Part shown: in pieces, positions 13,009 to 23,747 of the stretch
Layout: every line of letters starts with the position of its first letter
Numbering within the stretch: the stretch's first letter is position 1
Origin: Hemileia vastatrix
Lineage: Eukaryota; Basidiomycota; Pucciniomycetes; Pucciniales; Zaghouaniaceae
Assembly (NCBI GenBank): GCA_030280995.1
Contig: JASXTE010000001.1
Coordinates: 27,190,106 to 27,254,105 of the forward strand
Direction of reading: 5' to 3'
Length of the DNA stretch: 64,000 nucleotides
Translations under genes and position numbers: made by a program
The notes under the pieces: generated by a model
The model's database searches: none
What the model was told of the DNA's origin: nothing
The model's input: only the letters and a program-made list of their open reading frames with translations

Positions 13009-16000
13009 TTATTTAGATTTAAATTTTTTCAAGAGATTTTTAAGATCAGAGATTTCATTTTCTGGAATCCACTGGTCATATTCACTTGATTTATTTTTAA
13101 ATCTTAATAGATACTCAACTCCCTTTTCTTTAGTAAGGTGTCTCTTTTTAAGTATCTTTTCAATTTCTGCTTTTTCCACTATTTCTTCAGGTTGCTGTTT
13201 ATGCCTTCCTGATCTTCTTGGAAAGAGAGCAGTATCATTAGAATGGTATGGTTTTATAAGAGAAATAGGAAATACTGGATGTTTTCTATCATAAGGTGCA
13301 TATAGAATAACCTCAACAGCATTATTACCAACCATCTTTTTAACTACAAATGGTCCAATGAATGGATCCTTCAATTTAACATTACCATTTAAATTGAAAT
13401 GTAGCGTTGAAATAAGGACTTCATCACCCTCTTTGAACATTTGTTCTTTATGGGCTTTATCCCATCTTTTCTTTTCATACTCAAAAGCCTTATTTATACA
13501 TTCTTGAGCATGTTTTCTGCATAGTTCCTGCATCTGAAGAAAAGATTTAGTACCTGGATGAATATCCAATCTAGGTAACTTATTAAGAGTTTTAGCAGGG
13601 GTATTAGGTACATAACCCAACCATAACTCAAATGGCTTTTTGCCAGTGACAGAATGTACTGTACTATTATATGCAAATTCTAAACCTGGGATAAGGGTTA
13701 CCCAATCATGCATGAATTTGTCATTGTCTTTAAAATTAAGACCAAAAGCACAGTATCTTCTTATCATATCTTCTAAGGTTTGTATCATTCTTTCTGCTAG
13801 CCCATCAGTTTGTGGATGGTGTGCTGTAGAAAGTTTTAATTGACACCCTGAAACATCCATAAGTGACGTCCAGAACTCAGAAGTAAATTTAGGATCTCTG
13901 TCAGAAACTATTGCTTTGGGGAAACCTGCTGTATTTAACATTTGTGTCCACCATAAAAAAGCTAAGTCCTTTGCAGAAACCTCTTTGTGGGTAGGAATAA
14001 ATTTACACATCTTTGTAAATCTATCTACAATTACCCAGCAGGAGTTATAACTCTTATGCCCTGCTATTGGCAAACCTGTTACAAAGTCCATGTTAATGAT
14101 TTCCCATGGAGCTTTTGGTTGCTCAATTTGTTGTAATAAACCACCTCTTTTTCCTGTTAATCTTTTAGATTTTTGACAAGAATCACATGTTTCAACATAT
14201 TTCTGAACATCCTCAGACATGTTAATCCACCAAGCTGTGTTTTTTACTCTGGTTAATGTTTTATGGTAGTCAAAATGACCTGCTAATATATCATCATGAC
14301 ATATACTTAACATTAACTCCTTCATTGAAGGGGGAATTACAATCACATTACTTAATTTTTTCCTGTAATATATAAAACCATCCTCAATGGAAAATTTTCG
14401 TTTTTCTAATGCCTCTTTATACTTAATTGGTAATGTTTTTTTTAAAACATTCATTGAAGCATTAGATGGATCATTTAATATTGTAGTTAATTTACTTAAG
14501 TCAGGATCTGAATTATAATTATCAAGAATTGATTGCATAAATTCATCCTCAAGATCTACAATATAAATGCCATAAATGTTAATAATCTCTGACTCAGGAA
14601 CATAAGCAGGATTATCATCATTATTAGGCAGAGGTACTCTAGATAACAGATCTACATTAGAGTGCAAGGTTCCTGCTCTATGTGTAATAGTCACCCGTCC
14701 TCTGTATTCTTGTACAGCTAATTGCCATCTAAACATGTGTCTATTAGGAGTTTTCATGTTTAAGAGTGACTTAACTGCACTACAGTCAGTTATTAACTCA
14801 AATCTTTGGTCTTCCAGGTAATAATGTAGCTTTTCAAGAGCCCATACTACTGCCAAACATTCAAGTTGAGTAGCACCATATTTCAATTCACCACTTCTCA
14901 GAGTACGTGAAATATAGCAGATTACTACTTCTGACATTTTACCTTCAATAAGTTGTTTTTGATTCAAAGCAGCACCCAGTCCAATAAAACTTGCATCTGT
15001 ATATAATACAAAAGGTAATTGGAAATCTGGTAATCCCAAGATAGGAGCTGTCATTAAACATTCTTTCAACTTATTAAAAGCTTGTTGTCTTTCATTATTC
15101 CAAATGAAAGCTTCTGATTTCTTTATCAGTGTGGTCAGTGGTGCAGCAATTGATTGGTAGTTTTTTATATATTGTCTATAATAACCACACATTCCAAGAA
15201 AAGATTGTACATCCTTCACATTTTGAGGAATGCCAATATTCTTTATTGCAGCCACTTTATTTTGGTCTACACATATTTGTAAGCCAGATACAATATGACC
15301 AAGCACTTTTAAAGATTCAAACCCAAATTTACATTTTTTCAATGCAAGGGTCATTTTTATTTCATCCATTTTCTGAAATACTTTCCTTAAATGGATTAAG
15401 TGTTCATCAAAATTTTTAGAGAACACTATGATGTCATCAATGTATACCATTAACCATCCCTCAATCATTTCATTATGGAATGTTATATCCATTAACTTTT
15501 GAAATACTGATGGAGCATTCTTTGGTCCAAATGGCATTCTGACATACTTATAAATTCCCATGTGTGTTGTTATCAACAAAAAGTTCTGTGAATTCTTTTC
15601 AACAGGAATTTGATGGTACCCTTTATTTCCATCTAGGCAACTTATATATTTAGCACCTTTAAGGGTAGCATGTATAGAGGCAATCCTTGGCAAGGGATAA
15701 ATATCATCTACTGTAAATGTATTTAATGCTCTATAATCACCGCACAGTCTTGCTTTATCTTGTTCATAAGAAATCAGCACTGGTGATATTACACAATATT
15801 TTGGTGTAGTTTCAACCTTCTCAAGAATGTTCATTTTTAATAACATCTTAATATTATCCTCTATGTCTTTCCTCTTCATTGGTGAAGCAGGGTATGGTTT
15901 CTTTTTAAGACTAGCAGGAATATTATCCATATCACAGGTTAAACTAATTTTCATTTCATGATCTTTTACAAGGCCAAGTTCATTTGTACCATGTGCAAAA

Positions 16001-18876
16001 GCCATTGGAAAAGCTTTAATTAATTCCAAAATATTATCTTTCTCAGTTTCACTTATCTGAGTGCCAAATGATGCTTTTGAAATTTCTGTTTCCAGAAGTT
16101 CCATCTCATTGGATTCTCTTCCTTTAGACAGGGAATTTGTTACTGACTCAATGTGTAAGACTGTGTTAAAAGAATTTATTTTAAATTTCCTTTTACCATT
16201 CATGCCAATTGTAAAATTGTTATTAGCAGGGTCTAATTTTACACCAAATTTAGTCAGAATATCATTTCCAATGATAAAACAGTTACTACAATTTGTATTA
16301 TCCATTACTACAAAGTCACAAGTTACCCTTACATAACCATGTTGGTGTTTAAAGAAAACAGCAGCTTTGTATTTACCAATGGGGTGTAGTACTGATCCAA
16401 AACCTCTCCAATTTTTATTCTGAAGTGGTTCAAGCTTAAACTTATATTCACAATCAATTTTCTGTAATGTATTAGTGGAAACAACTGAACCAGCAGCTCC
16501 TGTGTCCAATACTATATTAACATTTCCACCAGAAATGATAGCTGGAACCGTGATAGGTGTCATTCTAAAGTTATCAGCTTGTATATCCTTAATGATTTCA
16601 GCATCCTCAAAATTCATTAAAGATTCATTTGAGTCCATATTTAATATTGGATTTTCAAAGATGGACAAATCATCTTCCAACATACAGACTTCATTTTCAT
16701 CACTATATGAGATATTGCTGTCATAATCACTTGATTCTTTACTTTTTTCAGTTTCAGTTTCAGATTCACGTTGATTTTCAACAATATTTATGTTTTTCTC
16801 ACATTTGTGACCTTTGACCCAAGGTTTGTTACACTTATAACAAGTATTTGTTTCATACTTTTTAGGTACTACAGGTGCAGTAGGTTTTTTCTGCTTCTCC
16901 TGAAGTGTTTTTGAATTCTGAGTTTTTACAGGTTCAACATTTTGCTTATAAGTGGAATACCTTGATTCATACTTATGGTTTAATAATATTTCATTGCAAA
17001 TATTAATAAAGTCAGAATATTCAGTAACATTTAATGTTCTAGCTACAACAATGTCTCTGACAGATATAGGTAATTTGTATATTATCTTATCTTTCCATAA
17101 GTTAAAATCCATATGAGGCTCAATGGCTTTTAATATTTTGTTTAAATTCATTAAAAATACCATAGGTTTGTCACCATTCAACGGATTATACCTAGTCTTC
17201 TCATACAGTCTCTGCTGAGTAAGCCTGAATTTAGAACCTCCAAATTGTTTTTCAATAAGTTGTTTCCATTCAGCCCAAGAGTAGTCTCTACCCTCACTTA
17301 AGACAGCTTCAAACCATAATAAAGCAACATCCTTAAATAAAGAAATTAATTTTGATGTTATCTCTTCATCTGGTAACTTATATGAGAATTTCAAGTTGTC
17401 AATTTTTTGAATAAAATGTTGCCAATCAGAGCTGGCTTCCCCATCATAAGTTGGGTACTGATCTATCTTAGGCCAGTTCTTCTGATTGGATTTTATCTCA
17501 CTAATCTTAGGTAAATTCAACAACTCATTCACTTTTGATAAATGGTCTTGTATTTCTTCCTGCACGGATTTGTGACTTACATTTTCAGATTTGACACTAC
17601 CACCAGATGGTTTTAATTGTGGTGGTACAGGGAAGGAATGAGATTCACTTTTGCCAATGAAAGGATTATTATTATATTGATTATACTTATGATTATCCTG
17701 GTTCATTAGTAGATTGGCAGTTTCAATCTCAACTTTAGTTAATCTTTGTAGCAGCTCAGAGACACTTTGATTTGTCTGGGCAAAAGATAACTTTGTTCTT
17801 GATTCAGTTTTTAATAAGTGTGTTTCATATAATTTTTCTAACTCACAAAATTTGTTTGAAAGGTCATTATATTTATTACTCAATGAATCATATTTAAGAG
17901 TTAGAGACAAATGTTCTTTCTCTAATTCTTTATTACGTGTTGCTAATTGAGAAATGTTCAATGTTAAGGATGAAATCGTATCACTAGTGAGTTTAACTGT
18001 CTGTTCCTCACAATCAGTCATTCTATTCCACAATGCTGAAACAATTCTATGGACAGTTGGATTATTGTTAAAATATTCCATGTCCTCCTTTTCAATTCTC
18101 TCACTCTCCTGTGAACTTCTCATCTCACTAGTAGGTGGTTGCAACTGAGGATTAACTGTATTATCATTGTATATAGTACTGTTATTATGGACAAAAGACA
18201 AGTCAGGTGTATCTACTCTAAAACCTAAATTTCTTAAATCCTCCTCTATTTTTTGTACATATTTAACATCAATAGAATTACCTATATTGTAATTATCAGT
18301 ATTATGTCTAATCTGAGAGGGTAAGTTACTTACCAAGGGATGGTTGCCAGTCCTGATTTTTGGCGCTTTTTTCCCTTGTAAGGGTGAGCTGAGGAAGTCA
18401 GATGAGGGGGTGGATCCCTGTTGCAACTGTGGCTTGTCCACTGTTGGTGAAACCAGTCCCATTTCCATTTGTCTACCAGGATTTTCTCCTGGGAGTGAGT
18501 GGACCCTCCTTGGGTAGGGGGTTGCTGATTTGATTGACTGGGCTGGCCTCCCTTTAATTCTGCCATTGCCTGATTCATCTGCTGAAATCCTACCTTGCAA
18601 TTGTTTTGCAACTGCTCTACCTCTTTGAACATGAGAGATTTTGATTCCTCTAGCTTCAGAACCTGTTTGGCCAGGTGGGACAGTTGATCCTGAAGAGGAG
18701 GAGACGTCTTTTTGATAGTTATCTTTTTTAAGAGGGCGTCCTTTTCCTCTATACTCATGCTTTCTGGCTGGGGGTACTGTTGTCCCTCCATGGTGATGTC
18801 CTGGAAAGTTTTTATTAGCTTTAGACCTGGTATTATAAGCAGGCTGTTCACTTAAACTATCCTGGGGAGCACTCAT
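13009..18876 (-). CDS. gypsy-1 Gag-Pol polyprotein
   Basis: 1,955-residue Gag-Pol, the structural and replication polyprotein of a Ty3/gypsy element, with no internal stop. In order: basic N-terminus with a YNTRSK block; coiled-coil and capsid-like Gag (about 200-650); zinc knuckle CYKCNKPW...GHKC (about 678-691); aspartic protease with DTGAAGS (about 790); reverse transcriptase with LCGDYRALN and YIDD (about 1,146); RNase H with TDAS (about 1,291); integrase with an H-H-C-C zinc site ending CDSC (about 1,564) and catalytic D (MDF, about 1,596), D (SDRD, about 1,659) and E (LAERM, about 1,694); and a C-terminal chromodomain with EYLLRFK and WIPE (about 1,900-1,950), which in relatives directs insertion to particular chromatin. 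The ATG at 18,876 is chosen because YNTRSK follows, but the first 185 codons overlap another ORF, and translation may start or shift there. Confidence 0.96.
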   Translation of the reverse strand: MSAPQDSLSEQPAYNTRSKANKNFPGHHHGGTTVPPARKHEYRGKGRPLKKDNYQKDVSSSSGSTVPPGQTGSEARGIKISHVQRGRAVAKQLQGRISADESGNGRIKGRPAQSIKSATPYPRRVHSLPGENPGRQMEMGLVSPTVDKPQLQQGSTPSSDFLSSPLQGKKAPKIRTGNHPLVSNLPSQIRHNTDNYNIGNSIDVKYVQKIEEDLRNLGFRVDTPDLSFVHNNSTIYNDNTVNPQLQPPTSEMRSSQESERIEKEDMEYFNNNPTVHRIVSALWNRMTDCEEQTVKLTSDTISSLTLNISQLATRNKELEKEHLSLTLKYDSLSNKYNDLSNKFCELEKLYETHLLKTESRTKLSFAQTNQSVSELLQRLTKVEIETANLLMNQDNHKYNQYNNNPFIGKSESHSFPVPPQLKPSGGSVKSENVSHKSVQEEIQDHLSKVNELLNLPKISEIKSNQKNWPKIDQYPTYDGEASSDWQHFIQKIDNLKFSYKLPDEEITSKLISLFKDVALLWFEAVLSEGRDYSWAEWKQLIEKQFGGSKFRLTQQRLYEKTRYNPLNGDKPMVFLMNLNKILKAIEPHMDFNLWKDKIIYKLPISVRDIVVARTLNVTEYSDFINICNEILLNHKYESRYSTYKQNVEPVKTQNSKTLQEKQKKPTAPVVPKKYETNTCYKCNKPWVKGHKCEKNINIVENQRESETETEKSKESSDYDSNISYSDENEVCMLEDDLSIFENPILNMDSNESLMNFEDAEIIKDIQADNFRMTPITVPAIISGGNVNIVLDTGAAGSVVSTNTLQKIDCEYKFKLEPLQNKNWRGFGSVLHPIGKYKAAVFFKHQHGYVRVTCDFVVMDNTNCSNCFIIGNDILTKFGVKLDPANNNFTIGMNGKRKFKINSFNTVLHIESVTNSLSKGRESNEMELLETEISKASFGTQISETEKDNILELIKAFPMAFAHGTNELGLVKDHEMKISLTCDMDNIPASLKKKPYPASPMKRKDIEDNIKMLLKMNILEKVETTPKYCVISPVLISYEQDKARLCGDYRALNTFTVDDIYPLPRIASIHATLKGAKYISCLDGNKGYHQIPVEKNSQNFLLITTHMGIYKYVRMPFGPKNAPSVFQKLMDITFHNEMIEGWLMVYIDDIIVFSKNFDEHLIHLRKVFQKMDEIKMTLALKKCKFGFESLKVLGHIVSGLQICVDQNKVAAIKNIGIPQNVKDVQSFLGMCGYYRQYIKNYQSIAAPLTTLIKKSEAFIWNNERQQAFNKLKECLMTAPILGLPDFQLPFVLYTDASFIGLGAALNQKQLIEGKMSEVVICYISRTLRSGELKYGATQLECLAVVWALEKLHYYLEDQRFELITDCSAVKSLLNMKTPNRHMFRWQLAVQEYRGRVTITHRAGTLHSNVDLLSRVPLPNNDDNPAYVPESEIINIYGIYIVDLEDEFMQSILDNYNSDPDLSKLTTILNDPSNASMNVLKKTLPIKYKEALEKRKFSIEDGFIYYRKKLSNVIVIPPSMKELMLSICHDDILAGHFDYHKTLTRVKNTAWWINMSEDVQKYVETCDSCQKSKRLTGKRGGLLQQIEQPKAPWEIINMDFVTGLPIAGHKSYNSCWVIVDRFTKMCKFIPTHKEVSAKDLAFLWWTQMLNTAGFPKAIVSDRDPKFTSEFWTSLMDVSGCQLKLSTAHHPQTDGLAERMIQTLEDMIRRYCAFGLNFKDNDKFMHDWVTLIPGLEFAYNSTVHSVTGKKPFELWLGYVPNTPAKTLNKLPRLDIHPGTKSFLQMQELCRKHAQECINKAFEYEKKRWDKAHKEQMFKEGDEVLISTLHFNLNGNVKLKDPFIGPFVVKKMVGNNAVEVILYAPYDRKHPVFPISLIKPYHSNDTALFPRRSGRHKQQPEEIVEKAEIEKILKKRHLTKEKGVEYLLRFKNKSSEYDQWIPENEISDLKNLLKKFKSK
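18330..18789 (-). CDS. Conserved overlapping small ORF at the start of gypsy-1 gag
   Basis: A second frame inside the first 185 codons of Gag-Pol is open from an ATG in a strong context (ACCATGG, near 18,789) to TGG-TAA at about 18,330, about 153 codons. It predicts a helical protein with SIEEKDALLKKI-IKK near the start and a K-W-K-W-D-W motif followed by a basic Gly/Lys tail. The decayed gypsy-2 element keeps a homologous frame (47,530-47,988) with SLEERERLLKHI-IKK and KLKWDWY and the same ending, while its Gag-Pol frame is stopped there. The main frame lies -1 relative to this ORF at its stop, so it may be the real N-terminal Gag joined by frameshifting, or a separate protein. I do not recognise its fold. 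Confidence 0.6.
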
Positions 18877-19387
18877 ATTGTTCAGAATAACAATATTTTA
18901 CGTCTACAAAAGGAAAAAACTCTGTGGAATTAGTAGACAAAAGATATTAGTAATTATATTACTAATAAAAAAGCAATGGAGCTTACCCTGAATTTATATC
19001 TTTATTTATTTAAATAAAATATAAGAGAAATTCGAAAAAATCTGTTAAAAATATAATAATAAGTTTAACTAGACCTCTATAAGGGTGAATAATTAGCTTA
19101 CCAAGCTTTAGCCAAATACCAATTTAATTGGGTTTTATATTGGTGTCCAAATACCAAGTGAAATTGGGTTTATATTGGGTACAGTTACTACTGTAAATAT
19201 CTAATTTTTATGATAAAAAATTAGTACAATTATTATAAGGGTTCTTTTCCGCAATCAATGAGCTATGATGACCCACTAATATGCAGCAGACCCAAATATT
19301 TGGTTAATTTTGAGTTGTACTAAGGTAAAAATCACGTCCCAAGGCTTATACTAAATAATAAGTAAAATATAAGGAAAGACCCCCAAT
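18877..19387 (-). other. gypsy-1 leader with primer-binding-like site
   Basis: A 511-nt untranslated leader between the 5' LTR and gag. On the minus strand the bases just after the LTR read ATTGGGGGTC. Starting one or two bases in, TGGGGGTC would pair with a tRNA 3' end finishing in CCA. The gypsy-2 element has the related ATTGGGGACC at the same place. The leader also contains a short partial duplication at about 19,120-19,190. Confidence 0.6.
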
Positions 19388-20564
19388 TGTCAGTACAGTC
19401 TAGTATATAAGTATGATATAATAGTGTTATTTTATGGTCCTACTACTTATTAATAAATGATTTAGTGATTAAACCTCAGGGGAAGACTAATAGAATAGTT
19501 ATACTCAAATTAAACTCACAATACTTGGATTTAAATGCGTGCTAGTGGTGGAAAATAGAAGAATAAAATATAGTTATAGCTTTTATAAAGATAATATCAA
19601 TTTATAAGGGCTTTATAATATATTTCTGAATGTTAATAATTGTAGTGTAATGTTTTTTTGAAGTGTAGTAATTGAATGATGATAATAAACCGTCAAAATC
19701 CCTCCTTACTTATACCCAAATCCACTGGAGTGCACAGACCTTCAATCCAGATGATGTCACTGCTATCCCCGGCATTTACAGCACTGTGAGGGCCCATCAC
19801 CTCCCCATGGCGTCCACTTCAAGCAGTTTCAACACCCAGACCTCCAGTAAGGACCCTCCATCACTATTAATAATAACACAGAGTCATACCATAAATAGAA
19901 ATCCCAGATAAAAGCGGATACCATAAAGAAACAGGTAAAATAAATGATCAAAAAGAGATTTAATGAAACTAAAAGCATATAAAGGAAACAAATAAAATGT
20001 CCAAGCCCCCAATAACATCCCCAAGCATCCACATTAACCCAAAAACATCTTTCCAACCCATAAATCCGTGAATAACCATCCAAGGAAGTAATTTTAGTTG
20101 TCCAAACTGGGTGTATGCGCCTGATATAGGTGTCTATGCTTCTGTAGGCGTTGTGAGTCCACTGATTTCGTCCATATGACCTAAAATAAGCAGAAAAACA
20201 AAGGTTATAGGCTATTAAGGGGCTAAAACCCACTTATATACCTAAATATACATAATATACTGCATATTTCACTGAATATGAGATTTATGTATACATATAA
20301 GCTTATGTATGTCAATAATTACTTCATATCACTTAAGATAAGTATATTATGACTCCATTAACACCTTAATAAGTATTATTAGGCCATGGATAAGCTATTT
20401 AAACTATTATAAATTATATAATAGAATAATAATTATATATATATATAATAAAATAATATATATTATTATTTTAACCTTATTTTTAAGATATAAGCTTAAT
20501 CTAATTAAGGTTATCTTATTTTAAGCATAAGAAATACTCAGTCCTAAGGATATTGAGGCTGACA
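19388..20564 (-). repeat. gypsy-1 5' LTR
   Basis: 1,177-bp LTR that supplies the promoter for minus-strand transcription. A TATA-like GTATAAGTAAG is read on the minus strand at about 19,705-19,720. It is followed outward by the TCAAT target duplication at 20,565-20,569. Confidence 0.96.
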
Positions 20565-20569
20565 TCAAT

Positions 20570-21250
20570 AATGATCAAATCTGAGGATGAGGTTGAAAGA
20601 TTTTCCTTAAAAATCTTGGAAGGTCCACAACTGATGTTTACATGAATTTTTCAATTTTGGATGTGCTTCGATTTGAACAATTCTTTTGTTTTTTGGGTGT
20701 AATTGAAAACAATTTTCCTCCAAGTGTTTAGATTTTTAGTTATGTTTCTCATTGAAAATGTACTTCCACTTAGTTCTCTAATTTTGTTAATCTTATTTAG
20801 AAGAGCAGAACTGGGATAATTTTCCAATTTTATTTCAGAAGATAAGTGTGCCAATTTAAGCATTAGATTGGAGACAGAAAGGTGAGTTTGAGTTACCTAA
20901 CAAGTAGGTAATATTAACACTTTTTGAGTTGAATAAAAATCAGAAAGTTGCCTCAGTAAACAATGAGCTTCATTCTCACTCTTGACCAAGACACCAGCAG
21001 CTCCTAATTCATTTATTTTAGTTCTTAGGTCATTGGAAAAATCTATAAGATTTCCTTTGTGGCATTTCACATCATGGCAAAAAGCAAAGATTGAGGCTCT
21101 ATTGGATGAATTAGAAGCAGAATATTGGTTAGTCAGTTTTGTAGAAATTTTCCAAGGTTTATCCATGTCCTTGTCAGTAACAAATGTGGAAATGTTGGAA
21201 GCATCAAGCTTAAAGATATTTATATTAGTAGCCTTTTTTCCCCTCTTTTA
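20570..21250 (-). pseudogene. copia-1 Gag fragment
   Basis: Two open pieces (20,897-21,166 and 20,651-20,863) lie immediately upstream, on the minus strand, of the interrupted copia protease, which is the Gag position. They read as a helical, Leu/Asn/Lys-rich protein with the block D-M-D-K-P-W-K-I-S-T-K-L-T. No zinc knuckle is visible. The Gag assignment rests mainly on position. Confidence 0.6.
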
Positions 21251-22320
21251 AGAATTAAATTTAATATTTTATAGAGAGTCAGATGGTGGAGAAGTTTCAA
21301 GACCAAAAAAATTATTTTTGAGGTCATGGTAGGTAAGGAGAGCTCTGTTCCTGATTTTACATTCATTAAATTTTCTGGTACTTATGAAAGGAATATTGCA
21401 AAGATTGTTTCCACGGGAATCAGTAGATAAATCAATTTCTGGTGAAGTATTGGGTTGGGCAGTTTTAAACTCAATGAGGATTGATCAGAAGGTTCTGGAA
21501 ATGCAACAGTGAATATATCTTTGGGATTCATTCACTTGAGCTCTGGCCCCATAACCTGAAACAATCTGAGTTCCTTTATAATAAAACAATGCAGTTTTTT
21601 CAATAAAAAAACTCCCCTTAGAGGTGGTCTTGTGCAGCTGTTACCTTTATTATAAAATACAACAGTCATGTAAATAAAACAAACTTCCCTTAAAAGTGTG
21701 CTTGTGCTGCTGTTACCTGTTGAATAAATGTAAATAGCATTGAGAAAATAGAAAGATACAGGCAAAAGTCAAGGAAGAAGCCCAGTATTTATATTAGTGT
21801 TTTTCTAAATACAGAAAGGTATGAATGAAAAGCATTAAAAGAACATCACAAGATTAATGTGTGTAACATCTACTTATAATAAATATAAAAATAGAATATA
21901 GAAAAAAATAAAAATTACCCCATAATCAATCTTACTTACTTTCCTTAACAAAAACAATTTTTAAATTCTAAAAGGTGGGTCATAGGTTGGTGATACTTCC
22001 ATTTGAATCAGCAAGCCATTTTTTTGTGAGGAAACTTTTAGTTTTTCATCAAAAATTCCGCAAGCTACTGTTACTTAACAGTTTCATACTAGTAGAAAAT
22101 TTATGATTAGGTCTATTAATTAGACTTAATGTCCATTCTTGAGCTCTCAGTTTAGTCAACCACTGTATTATCATTTAACTATGTTTCCCAAGATTGACTT
22201 TATTTTTACCCAGCTGAATGAAGAATGAAAGCCAAAAAATGATCATCTGTTGTTAAATTAATAACTCTGAGACAACTATTTTAGGCCTTGACTACACCTC
22301 AGTATCACCATGTATATATT
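21251..22320. other. Gene-free DNA with a 2x ~72-bp tandem repeat and a dispersed repeat
   Basis: No supported gene. Two imperfect tandem copies of about 72 bp lie at about 21,567-21,718; both end GCTGTTACCT. At 22,089-22,245 there is a segment clearly related to 61,571-61,725, sharing CCATTCTTGAGCT and TTATTTTTACCCAG in the same order. It may include the lost 5' end of copia-1, but I could not identify an LTR. Confidence 0.55.
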
Positions 22321-22570
22321 AGGGGGTGTCAGTTTTGGCAAATCTGCACTTAACTTAAGTGCGGATTTCAAACCAAATCAGCACTTACAAATCAGCACTT
22401 AAATTTTGCAAAAAAGTCACTTATTTCAAAAATGGGTGTGAGTTATGACCTCAAATAAGCACTTTTTTTGTGATTTTTTTTTCAAACCCACATGTTGGCC
22501 ACATCATCCCTATCACATGTGATACACTGACCTTCCTCGCTACCTACCCATCAATCCTCGGCACACACCC

Positions 22571-23747
22571 TGTCAGCCTAAATATCCTTAGGACTGAGTA
22601 TTTCTTATGCTTAAAATAAGATAACCTTAACTAGATTAAGCTTATATCTTAAAAATAAGGTTAAAATAATAATATATATTATTTTATTATATATATATAT
22701 AATTATTATTCTATTATATAATTTATAATAGTTTAAATAGCTTATCCATGGCCTAATAATACTTATTAAGGTGTTAATGGAGTCATAATATACTTATCTT
22801 AAGTGATATGAAGTAATTATTGACATACATAAGCTTATATGTATACATAAATCTCATATTCAGTGAAATATGCAGTATAGTATGTATATTTAGGTATATA
22901 AGTGGGTTTTAGCCCCTTAATAGCCTATAACCTTTGTTTTTCTGCTTATTTTAGGTCATATGGACGAAATCAGTGGACTCACAACGCCTACAGAAGCATA
23001 GACATCTATATCAGGCGCATACACCCAGCTCGGACAACTAAAATTACTTCCTTGGATGGTTATTCACGGATTTATGGGTTGGAAAGATGTTTTTGGGTTA
23101 ATGTGGATGCTTGGGGATGTTATTGGGGGCTTGGACATTTTATTTGTTTCCTTTATATGCTTTTATTTTCATTAAATCTCTTTTTGATCATTTATTTTAC
23201 CTGTTTCTTTATGGTATCCGCTTTTATCTGGGTTTTCTATTTATGGTATGACTCTGTGTTATTATTAATAGTGATGGAGGGTCCTTACTGGAGGTCTGGG
23301 TGTTGAAACTGATTGAAGTGGACGCCATGGGTAGGTGATGGGCCCTCACAGTGCTGTGATTGCCGGGGATAGCAGTGACATCATCTGGATTGAAGGTCTG
23401 TGCACTCCAGTGGATTTGGGTATAAGTAAGAAGGGATTTTGACGGTTTATTATCATCATTCAATTACTACACTTCAAACAAACACTACAATACAATTATT
23501 AACATTCAGAAATATATTATAAAGCCCTTATAAATTGATATTATCTTTATAATAGCTATAACTATATTTTATTCTTCTATTTTCCACCACTAGCACGCAT
23601 TTAAATCCAAGTATTGTGAGTTTTATTTGAGTATAACTATTCTATTAGTCTTCCCCTGAGGTTTAATCACTAAATCATTTATTAATAAGTAGTAGGACCA
23701 TAAAATAACACTATTATATCATACTTATATACTAGACTATACTGACA
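22571..23747 (+). repeat. Solo LTR of the gypsy-1 family
   Basis: 1,177 bp with TGTCAG...CTGACA ends, in the opposite orientation to gypsy-1, nearly identical in sequence and flanked by a perfect 5-bp target duplication CACCC (22,566-22,570 and 23,748-23,752). The internal region was lost by LTR-LTR recombination. A TATA-like GTATAAGTAAG is at about 23,420. Its presence splits the left arm of Harb-1. Confidence 0.96.

Larger units (their letters stand above)
11717..20564 (-). mobile_element. Young intact Ty3/gypsy LTR retrotransposon (gypsy-1), chromodomain type
   Basis: The element is bounded by two LTRs of exactly 1,177 bp with TGTCAG...CTGACA ends and flanked by a perfect 5-bp target duplication TCAAT at 11,712-11,716 and 20,565-20,569. 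It carries one uninterrupted 1,955-codon Gag-Pol ORF on the minus strand, a purine tract next to the 3' LTR and a primer-binding-like site next to the 5' LTR. The only LTR difference noticed is T versus G near the end (TTTAGG versus TTGAGG). The near-identical LTRs and intact ORF indicate a recent insertion that may still be competent. Confidence 0.97.
9451..21250 (-). mobile_element. Decayed Ty1/copia retrotransposon (copia-1), split by gypsy-1
   Basis: Minus-strand copia order is recognisable: Gag at 20,570-21,250, then protease, integrase and reverse transcriptase down to 9,451. The gypsy-1 insertion (11,717-20,564) splits it. Reading across the insertion with one copy of the TCAAT duplication restores a protease-type motif, D-N-G-G-T-T-H, so the target was the catalytic aspartate region. 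Frameshifts and stops occur throughout. RNase H and both LTRs are not recognisable; the left side is cut off by the old LTR at 8,460-9,450. Confidence 0.85.

Noticed and set aside
18309..18364. A 52-nt intron from GTAAGT at the end of the small gypsy-1 ORF to TATAG
   Set aside because: Donor, branch-like and acceptor sequences exist in both gypsy elements, but splicing there gives a stop codon immediately and does not link the small ORF to the Gag-Pol frame.
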